A stretch of DNA of 64,000 bases from Cymbidium sinense (GCA_021442155.1 CM038214.1:23399808-23463807); one strand, 5' to 3'; positions 11,477 through 23,193 are shown, counted from the first letter of the stretch. The notes: generated by a model from the letters alone, not told the origin. Made by a program: numbers and translations.

Positions 11477-12420
11477 CTAAAGCCAATAAGGAACATATCC
11501 AACAGTGGAATTTGTATGACTTGAAAATTCCTTTCACAAAAGACCAACACCTCCTATGCTAGGTGGTCAGAAAATTCCATACCTCACCGAAGGTGACCAC
11601 CGGTGCTCGAGATCGATGAGGTAGCTTCGTCTAGTGGAGATGAAGCCCTGTTGAAATTCCTAAGCCTTGGGGTTGAGTGGTTTGCTCTATGAACCAACAC
11701 CACTTGATGTCATGCTTTGATCCAATTGCTTCTCTCCTTGCTATGGGAACTCAAGTGGATGCTTGAGTGTGCTCAGATTGATCCTTATAGGAAGTGTGTA
11801 AGAGGAATTGGAGTGGTTTTTATTGTGGAGAAAGTTGGAAGTTCAAATGAGCTCCCCTATTTTCTAATGGAGAAAATTGAGAAATCTCAAATTCAAATCC
11901 CTCTTAGAATGCTTAGGAAGGCTCTCTGATCTTTCCTAACACTCTCTAGGGCTTGATCAAATTGGGAATGATAGTTTTGAATTGAATTAGGGGGAGTATA
12001 TCTCCCTATGAAATCAGCGACACCTCCCTTGCTATTTTGATTCAATTGACACATTGGAGAGTTTGTTTAGTCTATTGGCACATGGTTGGTTGGATGTCTT
12101 GAGTGGATTGTCCAACCTCCATGTGCATTCAAATGGGTGGAGGGATTTGGAATGAGCTAATTTGACCCATGGGGTGGGTTTAGCCTTGGGTCCATTTGGG
12201 CTGAAACCCATTGGGTTGGGAGCACCACTCTTCATTAGGTCCCCGTGAGCTATTGTGAAGGCCTCAAGTGGATATGAAGAGGGCATGACCAAATTGCCCA
12301 TAGATTAGGCCAAAATTTGTTCTATGGATTAAGGTTAGAATAGTCATTTTGTTAATTTATCAATTTGGATAAGTTGGGTATGTGGAGAAACTAGGGTTGG
12401 CCAGGTTTCATGAGATTTGG
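11477..12420. other. Unassigned sequence, moderately less A+T-rich
   Basis: No conserved protein segment is seen on either strand. The only open frames are 70 codons (11,717-11,929, plus) and 89 codons (12,032-12,301, minus), and neither resembles anything I know. Both have the look of chance frames in repeat-derived DNA. The stretch leads without a break into the GGTCAA-rich block. Confidence 0.35.
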
Positions 12421-12424
12421 AATT

Positions 12425-13265
12425 CATTTGATAAGGTTTACCTCATGTTGACCAATTTAGGTTAAAATGGGTCAACTTGGGTCAAGTTGACCAATTGGTA
12501 AAATTAGGTCAAACCAAGGGTTGTGTCAAGTTCATATGACCATTTGAAATGTTTTGGTGGTTTTTGTTTGGTTCAATTTGTTTTAGTTTTCAATTTGGCT
12601 CATATGACTTCATTTAGGTCAAACGGGTCAAGTTGACATATTTGACCTATTTGACCTATTTGAGGTAGGTCAAGGGTAGGTCTAGGTTTGGTTAGTTAAA
12701 TGGAGTGGATTGATATCTTTGTTTCTAATCAATTTTGGATAAGTTCAAATTTGGCCCAACATGACCCCTCTGGGTCAAGTTAGGTCTAAGGTCAATTGGG
12801 CAAGGTTAGGTCTAGTTGGCCAATTAAGTATTTGGTCAAGTTCAACAAGTGATTTGGAATGAACTTGACCCATTGGTTTGAGTCAATTTGGCTTAGATCA
12901 AGTTTTGACATATTTTGACCATTTAGGTCAAGTTGGTCAACATGTGGCCAATTGGGCTAGGTTAGGCTCAAATGTTGACTTGGTCAAGTTCAAACATAGG
13001 TCATGAATGAACTTAGATCAATGATTTCAATCAATTTGGCCTATAGTGGATTTTGCTATGTTAGGTTTCATTTTGGTTGTTGACTAACCCTTTGGTTTGA
13101 TTTGGTTTGGCCCAATTTAGTTGGTTGATCATCCCATTGATGATTGTTGATCAAGATGTTAGGCAAAGATGAGTTTGGTTCAATCCAATTTGGTTAGGAT
13201 TAGAATTTAGCTCATAAGGGTACTTTAGGTTACTTTGAGTCAAGTGAGCCTAACTGGGTCAAATG
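12425..13265. repeat. Block dense in GGTCAA/TTGACC hexamers
   Basis: Counting by eye gives about 19 copies of GGTCAA or its complement TTGACC in roughly 840 bases, in both orientations. Chance would give fewer than one. Some are arranged as GGTCAAGTTGACC-like inverted pairs (for example near 12,479-12,492 and 12,625-12,655). TTGACC contains the core recognised by plant WRKY proteins (W-box, TTGAC[CT]). No gene is adjacent and the block sits inside repeat DNA, so a low-complexity expansion is as likely as a regulatory array. Confidence 0.7.
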
Positions 13266-13439
13266 GCTTGGCCAAAGCTTGATTTGAAGTTGATTGAACT
13301 TGTATATGGATTATGATTGAAATATAAATCCATTTGTAAGTGGTTTGAAGTCAAATGGGTTTTGATTCATTTGACAATTTCATATTCAAAGGAAGAATAA
13401 GAAAGGATTTGGGCCTTGATTTTTGAATTGGATTTTGAT

Positions 13440-14300
13440 TTGGTAATTGAAGTTTATGTTTATATATGGGTTCATGATTGTAGGGTTGATTGAATCATGA
13501 ATGGAAATCAAGAGTTTGTCTTGATTTGAAGTTGATTTGGCTAAGTTCAAGGTTTTGACTTGAAAGGCTTAGATTGGATTCTGAGTGGATTTGAGTTTGA
13601 TTTTTGGAATTGGTTTTGATTGTTTGAATTTATATTTCATTTATATATGTGAATATAAATGAGAATATAAATTGATCATAAGAAAATTTCAAGGATTTGA
13701 AGTTGTTTAATCATGATTTGGGCTAAGTCCATTAAAAGGAATTTAAAGGACTTAGGAAAATTTAGAGTTTGAAGTTTGAATTTTTGATTTGGTTTGATTG
13801 ATTTGAATTAATATTTCATTTATATATGTGAATATAAATTAGAATATAAATGGATCATGAAAAAATTCCAAGGTTTTGAAATGATTTGATCATGATTTAG
13901 GCTAAGTCCATTAAAAGAAATTTAAAGGACTTTGGAAAGATTTTAGATTTGGAATTTGATTTAATTGATTTGTATTTATATTTCATTTATATATGAGAAT
14001 ATAAATAAGAATATAAATGAGTTATGAGAAAATATCAAGGATTTGAATTGGTTTAGATCATGATTTAGGCTAAGTTCTTAAGAAGAGATTAAGGACTTAG
14101 GAAAATTTCATGAATTGATTTGAAATTTTGAGTTTAATTTGATTGGTTTGAATTTATATTTCATTTATATATGTGAATATAAATGAGAATATAAATGAAT
14201 TATGAGAAAATTTCAAAGATTTGATTTGGTTTGATCATGATTTTGGACAAGTCCTTTAAGGAAAATTTAAAGGACTTATGAAATTTTTGGATTTAGGAAT
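13440..14300 (+). repeat. Degenerate tandem repeat, unit about 175 bp
   Basis: Four clear copies share a core close to ATTTCATTTATATATGTGAA followed by 'tataaat.agaatataaat'. The cores start near 13,634, 13,812, 13,980 and 14,158. Between the cores each copy has 'aaatttcaaggatttga', 'tgatcatgattt.ggctaagtcc' and 'aaaggactta'. A weaker copy lies at about 13,450-13,560. Spacings of 168-178 bases are in the range of plant satellite monomers, but the array is short and diverged. Confidence 0.8.
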
Positions 14301-14317
14301 TTCATTCATGGGCTTCA

Positions 14318-14452
14318 ATCATGGATTTTGATCATGGATTTCAATCATGGATTTTGATCATATGGAGTTGATTTGAGTTTGGAGAAAATCAAATAAGATT
14401 GATTTGGAATTTGAGAAAATCAATTAGGATTGATTTAGAGTTTGACTTGAAG
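14318..14452 (+). repeat. Two short tandem duplications
   Basis: Two direct duplications follow the 175-bp array. The first, at about 14,318-14,362, is a 24-base unit built from TCAATCATGGATTTTGATCA. The second, at about 14,393-14,452, is a 31-base unit with 'gagaaaatcaa.taggattg'. Both look like recent slippage products. Confidence 0.65.
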
Positions 14453-14499
14453 GAAGGAAGGTGAGGAGTGGTTCAAGCTAAGGGTAGGCAAATTTCCTA

Positions 14500-16434
14500 A
14501 CACCCCTAAGGCATGACCTATTCCTATGGTTAACCCTTCTAAGTCTTCTAGGTTGAGTGTCCACCTAATCACTAGATGTGTCTTAAGACTAAGAAACTCT
14601 CAAAGTCTAAGAGGAATCCTATGTCTAAGAGGGAGGTGTTGAGAGCTCATCCTAAAAAAGAGGTCAATAGCTTGTTAATTTGACTATTAGGGCATTCTTT
14701 TAGGATAACACTATTTTCTATAAGGGATTGTGCTTAAATGGATCATTTAAATAAAAATAAATAATTTCTACTTGCTTGTAAGTGAAGCTTAAGTCTTTAA
14801 GCGTAGCTCAATAGGATAGGTTGGCTTGGTATACATTAGTGTTAACCTTGTATGTTTGGGATATAAATTGCTAGTGTGTTGCATGTATTTCTTGATGGCT
14901 ATTTTGTAGGGATTAATAATTTATTTTGAAATTTTAAAATGTAAATTGAGCATAGAATTTGGTTATGATCTACAGGGTCTAGGAATAGTAGGAGCTGACT
15001 TTACAGTTGGTGGTCCACTATGAAGCTTGTGGAAGTTCCTAAAGAAGGTGACAATCTTAGATGAAAACCCTAATAGATCAAAATTTTTAGTTGTAAGCCA
15101 AGCAGTATAAGGGTAGATCTCAGCTGTCCATTTTTCTTTTTCTTCCAGAGTGTACAACGGCACCTGCCTATTTTATTAATTTAATTTGGTTTGAATTATT
15201 TTAGGTTGTGTTATAGAAATGCATTTTTTTCTAAGTTTCTTTCTGTGATGTGTTATATGATAAAAAGCCTAGAAATTTTAGAATTTTAGAAAAATTAAAT
15301 TTTCTATCCCACTAAATTAAAATAACTTAAAAATAAAATACATATTTATAACCTCACCTTATTTAAAGCCTTAGGTATAACTTAAAAATAACTACAAACA
15401 ATTAGCTATTGTGAACCATATAAGCATATTATTCATTTCTCTTGAATGTGGCCCTTCACCCATTACATATAAGTGGGCATCTAACTTTTGAGGATGACCA
15501 CCCTTGATGGGAAAGTGTGCCTTCTTGTTTTGATTTGGCTCATGACTGCTTTCTAACTACATCTCATTGTTGGCATGAATTGCACAGTTAGGCTTTAAAA
15601 AATGAATTATGAGTCAAACTACATAAAAGATGAAATTTGTTGCATTAGTTAGGTACGTAATATGCCAAACATCATCTTATGGTTAGGTAATGAGTTTAAA
15701 TTCCTAGCTTCCTCTCTAAATCCAATAGCCCAACCATATTGCATATATAACACTACAATCATAGTTTTAAAATCACTTAGGTGGCAACACTTCTAAGCAG
15801 GTAATATGTCTAGAAGAGTTAGGGATAGGTTCATTTATCTCTAGTAGGAAAAGAACCAATAATTCCCATAATTTACATTAGGTCTAGCTTTTGACTTATG
15901 TTAGAAGCATTTTAGACTTAGGATCTAAAGCATCATGTTTGAATAAGTCTTCAATCATTAGATGTTTCTACAGTCTTGTGTTATCAAAATCTAAATCATA
16001 GATTTCTAATAAAATGCAAATTCAAAATTTTATTAAATTTAATCTTAAGAATATAAAGCTCAATGATAGGATAGTTGAAGTGCCTACCAGTCATCCCAGT
16101 ATCTATATGCTTTTTCTACTTAATCTCTATTGGCCTCAAAAAAGAACTCTTCCTCTTTGAAGCATTCACTATTGAATTTCAAAATTAAACATTCACATTC
16201 TTTTAAGAAAAAATTTGAAATCCATTGAAATAGAAGTTAATTTCTTTAATCAAGAGTGTTCTTAGAAAGAGATCCCTTCTTCATAAAAGGTAATTAACTA
16301 TCGGGGCTTGACCTTATAGGGAAATATGAACCTGACCTAAAATAAATCTTGTTCTACTCTCTATGTAGTTCAAGGGAAAAACCCTTGGAATATTAAAGAC
16401 CCATTAGCATTAGGAGTCCTTATCAACAAATCAA
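14500..16434 (+). repeat. R1 repeat, direct copy, left part (split by LINE-B)
   Basis: This is aligned by eye with the copies at 52.8 and 60.7 kb. 'ttttctataagggattgtgctta' at 14,710 matches 53,140. 'ataacctcaccttatttaaagcctta' at 15,350 matches 53,790. 'gagtcaaactacat..gatgaaatttgttgcatta' at 15,610 matches 54,247 and 60,745. 'gatttctaataaaatg.aaa' at 15,997 matches 61,065. 'aaagacccatta' at 16,397 matches 61,407. The repeat resumes at 17,902 after LINE-B. A 66-codon minus-strand frame at 14,963-15,163 has no recognisable product. Confidence 0.75.
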
Positions 16435-16451
16435 ATCCATTTTAGGATAAC
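16435..16451. repeat. LINE-B target-site duplication, left copy
   Basis: ATCCATTTTAGGATAAC here and ATCCATTATTAGATAAC at 17,885-17,901 match at 14 of 17 bases and flank LINE-B exactly. The R1 copy at 61,437-61,475 has the sequence once and uninterrupted, which supports insertion at this spot. Confidence 0.75.
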
Positions 16452-16452
16452 C

Positions 16453-17884
16453 TTTTTTCATGGAAAGGAAAACTTTACTGATCACTTTAAAGTACAAGTA
16501 ATCCAAAAAATAAAAGAGTAACTAAGTGTTACTAGTTGATAGTTCTAATGTAAGGTAAGTTGATGTTTTCAATGTCCACAAGAAATTTTAGTTGTGATCT
16601 ATGGATTTTGAAATGCATAAGGATTGTGTGGAGGCTGACCTCTTGGCCAACATATCAGCAAAATGGTTTCCCTTCTGATGAATATGTGAAATGTATATGT
16701 TAAGCATTTTCAACATCTCCTTTAGTCTTTTGATCTCATTAGTTAAGAACAAAGGTGTGTTGTGATCATTGCTCTCTTGAAAATGTAGATAAGTGTTTTA
16801 GAATCAGTTTCCAACTAATAATGTGTCAATGGATGGATGGAGGCCATTTAGATAGCATGGCTATAGGCTGCCACCTCAATATGAAGAGGGGAATGACCAA
16901 TAAGTGGAATAAAAAAAGGAAAAGATCTTCACCTTTGTGTTTCAAAAAATTCTCCTAATGACAACAATACCCATCTTATAATCATAGCTTCTATCAATAT
17001 TAATCTTGATCCTTCTATGAGTCAGTTTTTTCCAAATCACTAGTTCCTAGATTTTCTTGTTTCTCTTTTCACGTTCTCTTGGTTTGCTAAGGCTCTGCAT
17101 TCCCCGAATGAATTTCTAATTCTTTATAGTTCCATAGCTAATTACCTTCTTTAGATTGGATTTAGTATTTATGATGATAAAATATTGTACTCATTCCTAG
17201 CCAACCAGATAAATCATAGTATAATTAATGATGTGACCAAAGAGATGTTAACCTGCCATGTTTCCTTAGTCTGCCAATGCTGAAGTAACTCTAGTAGCGA
17301 TTTTGCATTATAGGTCTTATCAAATGGAGTAGATCAACAAAATCATTCCATACGTTTTGATTAAACTACAATGGATAAAATAGCATGATATGCTTTCTTC
17401 CTCATTCCTATAGAGAAGGTAGATTGAAGGTAGCTTTAATCTCTTGAGTTTGAGAATATTATTCATAGGGATTAAGTTGTGAATCAGTCTCTAACAAAAG
17501 AATGAAATTGAGGGTTTAATAGTAGAATTCTAGATCTCGTTACCCCAAGGGAAAGTTTTCTCTCTCTCCACTAGCTATTATTGATCAATTTAGATATGGA
17601 AACTAGGTTGGTTTTACCTTTAATAACTAATTTATCCTTTTGGAAGCATCATTTGGTATAGTGTAGATTTCTTCCCAAATTTGTAGTGGGAGATGTTCTC
17701 TTAACATTGATTCATTCCATTTTAGACCTTGCCAAAAATTAACCACACTCTGAGAAGTATTTGGTCTTTCTACTAACAACCGTTTGAAATGAGCATCTTC
17801 CCCCAGCTAGTGGTCATTCCATAAGTCAATCATACCATCACCGAAATCCTAGGAAATAAGATCTTTAGCTTCATCTCTTTTAGC
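16453..17884 (-). mobile_element. LINE-B: 5'-truncated L1-like insertion
   Basis: This is a minus-strand LINE fragment of about 1.4 kb. Its 3' end, at the left, is a short A-run (TTTTTT on the plus strand at 16,453) followed by a tail matching that of LINE-A (18,770). On the minus strand it holds, 5' to 3': a decayed stretch homologous to LINE-A near 20,100; a zf-RVT segment at about 17,500-17,380 (RLIHNLIPMNNILKLKRLKL); and an RNase H remnant at about 16,670-16,600, again homologous to the LINE-A one (LADFLAKEG-like). The endonuclease and RT are absent, so it was dead on arrival. It lies inside the R1 repeat with a 17-base target duplication. Confidence 0.8.
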
Positions 17885-17901
17885 ATCCATTATTAGATAA
17901 C
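17885..17901. repeat. LINE-B target-site duplication, right copy
   Basis: ATCCATTATTAGATAAC is the partner of the 17-base sequence at 16,435-16,451. It marks the truncated 5' end of LINE-B. Confidence 0.75.
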
Positions 17902-18430
17902 ATGTTTATCTTTCAAGATAATATATTTATTCCTTATTATCTTATTTGATTATCTACATAAGAAATTATTAAAATCTATGTGGTGTCATAAATTTTCCTC
18001 ACAATAGTCATCTCTTACCATCTATAAATGGAAGATTTTAAAGAAAGGTTACTCATAAAAAATTATCTTCTACTTTGCCTTTTAATTATTGAAATCTTAA
18101 TATATGACTTCTTTTAGGAAGAGAAGTTACAACAATCTTAACTTTATTCCTATTGGACTAACTCCAAACCAAAAATTTTTTGGAATACATTTAGTTGTTA
18201 TTCTTATCTTTATAGAGGGCTTAACATTATAGAATATGTGAATCTATAAGAAAATATTTTTCCTTCCACTGAGAAGTTAGAAGACTAGCCTTCTATGCTT
18301 GACTATGAACTTAATGTTGAGACACTACAACAATAATTTTGTAGAATCCTTAACCAAAAATTATACTTCAATCTCCACTATAGTTCCATTTAATGTTAGA
18401 ATAAGATCCTCTAGCATACATTGTTATAAA
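17902..18430 (+). repeat. R1 repeat, direct copy, right part
   Basis: R1 resumes after LINE-B. 'gtttatctttcaagataatatatttattcctta' at 17,907 matches 61,460 onwards, and the similarity to 61.5-61.7 kb can be followed weakly for some hundred bases. The end of the repeat is not sharp. Confidence 0.55.
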
Positions 18431-18769
18431 TCATTTGTTTTGATTGCAAGATCCAAAGATCTTCATCATTATGGATGAAGTTTAAGGCATACTAATTTAA
18501 AATAAGATAACAAGCTCAATTAGTCAAATTCAATTGATTGACGAGTTGTATTTAAGATTAAAAGTAATGTTGGCAACATATTTTGCAATTGTCCTCTTAG
18601 GAGTTTAGTTAATGTATGCAAAATAATAATCTAGTCAAAGAATGGCATATACCACAAGCTCAACTAGCTCTTGGCCCACCAAATAGGGAAAAATGAATCT
18701 ACCCTACTAGTTTCTAAAAATGTGATTACTTCATTAAATCTAGTTGAGACTTACTAGCAAATGTATATA
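18431..18769. other. No gene recognised
   Basis: A+T-rich debris lies between R1 and LINE-A. It may be the unaligned continuation of R1. Confidence 0.3.
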
Positions 18770-19692
18770 TTTTTTCAAGGGAATAAGAAATTTTATTGAT
18801 TACTTAAGGTACAAGTAATCTAAAAGGACAAAAAAAAGTAAAACAAAACTTACAAGTATTTATTTTAATGTAAAGCATGTTTAGGTTATCACCTTTGAGT
18901 AGTAATTGTAAGCTTTTTCTAGTGAAGATGAGATAAGAAAAGCATCTTTTAGAGTGCCTTCCTTGGCCAAGAAGTCAGCTAGTTTATCTCCTTCCATGTG
19001 AATATGACTACTAGTGAGAATAAAATTTTCCATGAGCTATTTAATTTTCTTTAAATTTGGGGCGGGGCAGGAGGGGCAAGAGGGGTGGATTTCATTCTCA
19101 TTAGACTCCAAAATATTGAGAAGAATTATATAGTTTGATGTAAGCCAAATATGGCATGATCCAAGAAATTTGCAATCAAAAGTGTTGTTAGATGGTCTAA
19201 CAATTTAGCATGGAGAATAGTGTGAGCCAAATAAGGCATGTAAAATAAGAGAATACACCTCTCCTCATAGTTTTTTATTACAAATCCAATAGTTTCTGAT
19301 TACACATTCATTGGACAAGCAACCAAGCAATAATTTTTAGAGGGTTATGTAGGCCGCAATTTGCAAATAATGATTATTCCCAATATATGTGGTTGTTTGT
19401 TTGGCATCCAAAATGAAATGCCTTGTATATCTAACTCTTGATCATAATAAATGTTTCCTCCACTTTATGCCTTGTGATGTTGTCCTTATGATTGCTCCTC
19501 ATGACCCAAATCAACAAAAAATAATTAAAGGAGTTATAGTTCTAATATGTCTATTTAGATTTAGAGTGTTGGTAGGTTTCCAACTCATTATTATTTCAAT
19601 AATGGAGTGGCATAAGGATTTTCATATAGGAATGTTAAACAATTCATAAACTTTGTCCCAAAAAAACCTACTATGCCTGTAATAAAGAGATG

Positions 19693-19929
19693 TTATATTA
19701 TTTCATCCTTAGCTAAACAAATATAGTAGATTGATGTTAATTTTAATCCCTTGAGCTTTAAAATGTCATCAATTGGGAGTAAGTTATGTAGAATCCTACA
19801 ATTGAAGAAAAACATGGATGGTTTTAAGATGTTATTACATATGAACCTTCCCTTAGAAACTAAATGGTCCACTGTGTTCATCTTATTATATAAGGTTTTT
19901 TTGTGGCTAATGATGTTTTCCTTGTGCAT
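19693..19929 (-). pseudogene. LINE-A zf-RVT domain
   Basis: This 78-codon open stretch carries FFNCRILHNLLPIDDILKLKGLKLTSIYYICLAKDE. It is the zinc-binding domain found between RT and RNase H in plant L1 elements (family pattern W+ILHN.LPT.D.L..+G+.....C.LC...EE). The Trp before the arginine and the zinc-binding Cys pair have been altered (YICLAKDE in place of C.LCGKDE). The shadow frame on the plus strand at 19,751-19,936 is not real. Confidence 0.75.
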
Positions 19930-21343
19930 TTTATGAAAAGCTTGTCTAAATTGATGATGTTGATTAAATTGATGTAATTTGTTTACAAATGGCTTAACCA
20001 GAATGGTTTGAGTTTTTTATTGTCCCATGATACATTACACCAAAAATTAGACACCAAATTATCTTTAAAGTTTACTTCCAATGCCAAAGTTAAATAATGA
20101 TCTATCACCAAACCAATGATCCTTCCAAAAAATTGATATTCCCATGACCAATATCCCAAAAGTGAGGCCTTTCATAAGATTCTAGGTTTGTAAGTCCTCC
20201 ATGAGTGGTGACTTTTATTGGGTGTCACCTTCTATAATATTTTAGGTGGAAAATGTTTGCCCACCAAAGTGAGTCGTTAGCTCTGAATCTAATCTATAGT
20301 TTAGTGATGTTACATTTTATATTATCAACCATTATTATGAGACCCAAACCACCATTATCATATAGTTAGCATATTGTCTTTCAGATGGCCCAATGAATAG
20401 TATTCCTATTTGGACTCCATAAGAATTTATTAAATATTTGTTCAAATCCTATGGTGAATAGTAGTAGGAATTTTTCTACTTGAGACATATAAAGTGAGAA
20501 ATGAGTTAAGGATACTCTTAATAAGGGTTAGCCTACCTCCAAAATATAGAAATTTGTTTCCATGATTGAATTCTTTTTTGTATTTTGTTAGTAAGATCAT
20601 CATATAGATTATAAATTATTCCACTATTCAATGAGATACTTGATTGGGAAGTCACCTTTATAAAGCTAGTGTAGTCCTTAATCTAATTAATCTTTTCCAA
20701 AAGATATTTTTTCTTGGGAAGAATTGGCATTTTGATTTGTTGAGGCACATACCCAACACTATTTTAAATTCCTTGATAAATTTCATGATTCTTATTATTT
20801 CTTGCTACCACTAAAGAAAATGAGTATATCATTATCAAAAGCAAGGTGAGAGAATAATAATATGAGCTTTAGTAAAGTAGCGAGACTATTACTATCTTTG
20901 TAAGCTTAAATGAGGATTTTTGAACGGTGGTCAAGTGCTAGTATGAAGAGAAAAGGTGCTACATGGTCTCTTTGTTTCACATCTCTATTAGCTAGAGAAA
21001 TCCATTAAGGGAACCATTGATAATAATGGTGTAATGATTTTCTTCAAGGAGTTTTAATGATGTTGCTAAAACCTTATATTTTTTAATATATCTAGATAAA
21101 GTTCCATTTGATTTGGTCAAATTCCTTCATAATATCTAGTTTTATAATCAAATTAACTCCCATACACTTCCTATCAACTTTCTTGATGAATTCTTGAGCA
21201 AGAAAAAACATTATATTATTAGTCCTTTAATGAAGGTTGCCTGTTGAAATAATGGATGGGATAAGATGTTGGATGCAATCAATAAGGATTTTGAGAATTA
21301 ACATGCTTTTTAAAAAAGTCATGTTGATAAGTCTGAATTTGAC

Positions 21344-21679
21344 CTAGGCTTGGGTATCATTTTCCTTGGGGATGAGAATAATAGATGATGTAGATAAGTA
21401 ATTGTGCAACTTTCTATTAATCACAAAGTATGGAACAATAGCTACAACATCCTTTTTCAAAATATGCCAAGAACATTGGTAGAATATGGCTAAATAACCA
21501 TCCGAAACAATAACTTTATATCCATCAATAAAATCCAAGGTTATTTTGATTTTTGTTTTGATTACATAATTTGGTGAGGTGAACATTTTGAATTCATATT
21601 CTCTCTTCATTAAAAAAAAATGAGCAAGCAAGTTGGTGTTTTGGGTTTGTGTTGATGTGGAGATTAGTTGTTGAAACAT
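21344..21679 (-). pseudogene. LINE-A reverse transcriptase, N-terminal part
   Basis: This is the longest LINE frame, 111 codons. It includes LDFIDGYKVIVSDGYLAIFYQ (family: L...N.+KAPGPDGFPA.FYQ) and STSSIILIPKEND (family: ..T.I.LIPK...). It is the fingers region of RT, upstream of the FRPISL block. A functional enzyme would copy the element's RNA at a nicked target. KAPGPDG has decayed to KVIVSDG. Confidence 0.85.
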
Positions 21680-22560
21680 ATTAATGTAGTTGTCTATGAT
21701 GTCCTCCTATATGTGAATCTAGCCACTCATCTTATCTTTGATTTTGATAATTATTTTGCCTTCTCTATTTTTCTTAACATAGGCATGAAAATTTTCAAAT
21801 TCCCATCTCCCTTAATATAATTGTAATTATTGGTTTTTGTCCCTATAGAGCCTACTCTCTATCAATAAGATTTTAAAGATTGCAATCTTCAACTAAAAGC
21901 AAAATTTCAATTTCAATGGAGTTTATTCCATATAGTTTTCATTCCAACTAAAAAATCTTTGATTCTATTTACTAAATTAAAATTTTCAAGTCACCAAAAA
22001 ATCCCAATTCCATTTCTTATAAGAAACAACAAGTTTTTTGTGTAAGTTCCACAATATTAGCCAAGGTTCAAAATTCCATTAATTTAATTTACAACAATAA
22101 AGTTTTAGAATTCACGATGAAGAGTCCACATATTTAAAATCTAAAAGTGTTTTGGTTTGGGGATTAAATTGGTTGTGATAAGAGTAGAGCTTGATTTAAG
22201 GCTATTCTCAATAGATGATGTATGCAAGTGTGTTGAAAAATGTTGTTCTAAATATAATTGATTGGATTTTTATCCAATCTTTCAAAGGTCCTTCCTCTAC
22301 ACCAAGTGAAGGAGTTACCAATGTAACCTAGGTCACAAAGACTAGCCTTAATAATAAAATCAACCAATTCTTGGTTAACAGACAAGTTTGGTTTTGTTTA
22401 TCCTTTCTTACATGTGGACTTTCAATCATGTTGAAGTCCTAATGGATGATCAAAGGCCAAATTTTTTTGCTCTAGTAGAAATGATTTTATGCCATAGCTC
22501 TCTTCAAGGGTCCTTAGTACAAGCTACATAAGCAAAAGCTATGAGTCAGTTCACGTCTAA

Positions 22561-23098
22561 TCTAGATGTATAAAATTTTTGGGTCATTTAAGAGTAACAC
22601 ATAAAACTCCCTCCAAACAACCATATTTCATTGCAATTAGTCATGTGTTTAAATTTGTTGAATTTCTTCATGATTCTAGAGATATTGCTAATGCTCACCA
22701 TTTATTCCGACACAATAAAAAAGGTCTAATTTATGTTTTCTTATTAGATTATGTAATTTGTTAGAGTCATTTTCCTTCACAATTCCTTTTATTAGAGTCA
22801 TTTGCATTTGTAATTTCCCAAATTTATTGGCATATGTTATATCGATGTATGTGGTGTGATGAAAGAAATAAGTAAATATATCTTTAAATGATGGGTATAC
22901 AAATTTTGTTATGTATAAGGTACAACCTTTGACTTTTACCCTTTTATATGCTTCAATAAGGGAAAATATATCTTATTCCTCTAATATTTTGGTGCAGGGA
23001 ATAAAATTTTTTCATGAGAGCTGAGTGTACCAATCTTGCCATGTAAAGGGTACTTTTATATATCCTTATGATGAGGAATTATGCCATATTTCTCAAAA

Positions 23099-23100
<2 letters not shown>
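22561..23100. other. No gene recognised
   Basis: One 61-codon plus-strand frame (22,579-22,764) has no recognisable product. The rest is A+T-rich debris between LINE-A and the AT microsatellite. A 5' remnant of LINE-A could be hidden here, but no motif shows it. Confidence 0.3.

Positions 23101-23187
<87 letters not shown>
23101..23187. repeat. (AT)n microsatellite, about 43 units
   Basis: An uninterrupted AT dinucleotide run of about 87 bases. Perfect runs of this length are usually young and highly variable between individuals. It is self-complementary and can extrude a cruciform. Confidence 0.98.

Positions 23188-23193
<6 letters not shown>

Larger units (their letters stand above)
18770..22560 (-). 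mobile_element. LINE-A: long L1-like retrotransposon relic
   Basis: This minus-strand element of about 3.8 kb is the most complete ORF2 of the window. In order from 22,560: endonuclease (GDFN-like DFNMIESPHVRK near 22,440, then DLGYIGNSFTWCRGRTFERLDK at about 22,320); reverse transcriptase N-terminal part at 21,679-21,344; the RT catalytic box near 20,850 read as FDNDILIF (family FADDILIF, so Asp has become Asn); zf-RVT at 19,929-19,693; and RNase H near 18,980, ending in the decayed LADFLAKEG motif. Its 3' tail with an A-run lies at 18,770. The N-terminal endonuclease and ORF1 are missing. Stops and frameshifts make it inactive. Confidence 0.88.
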
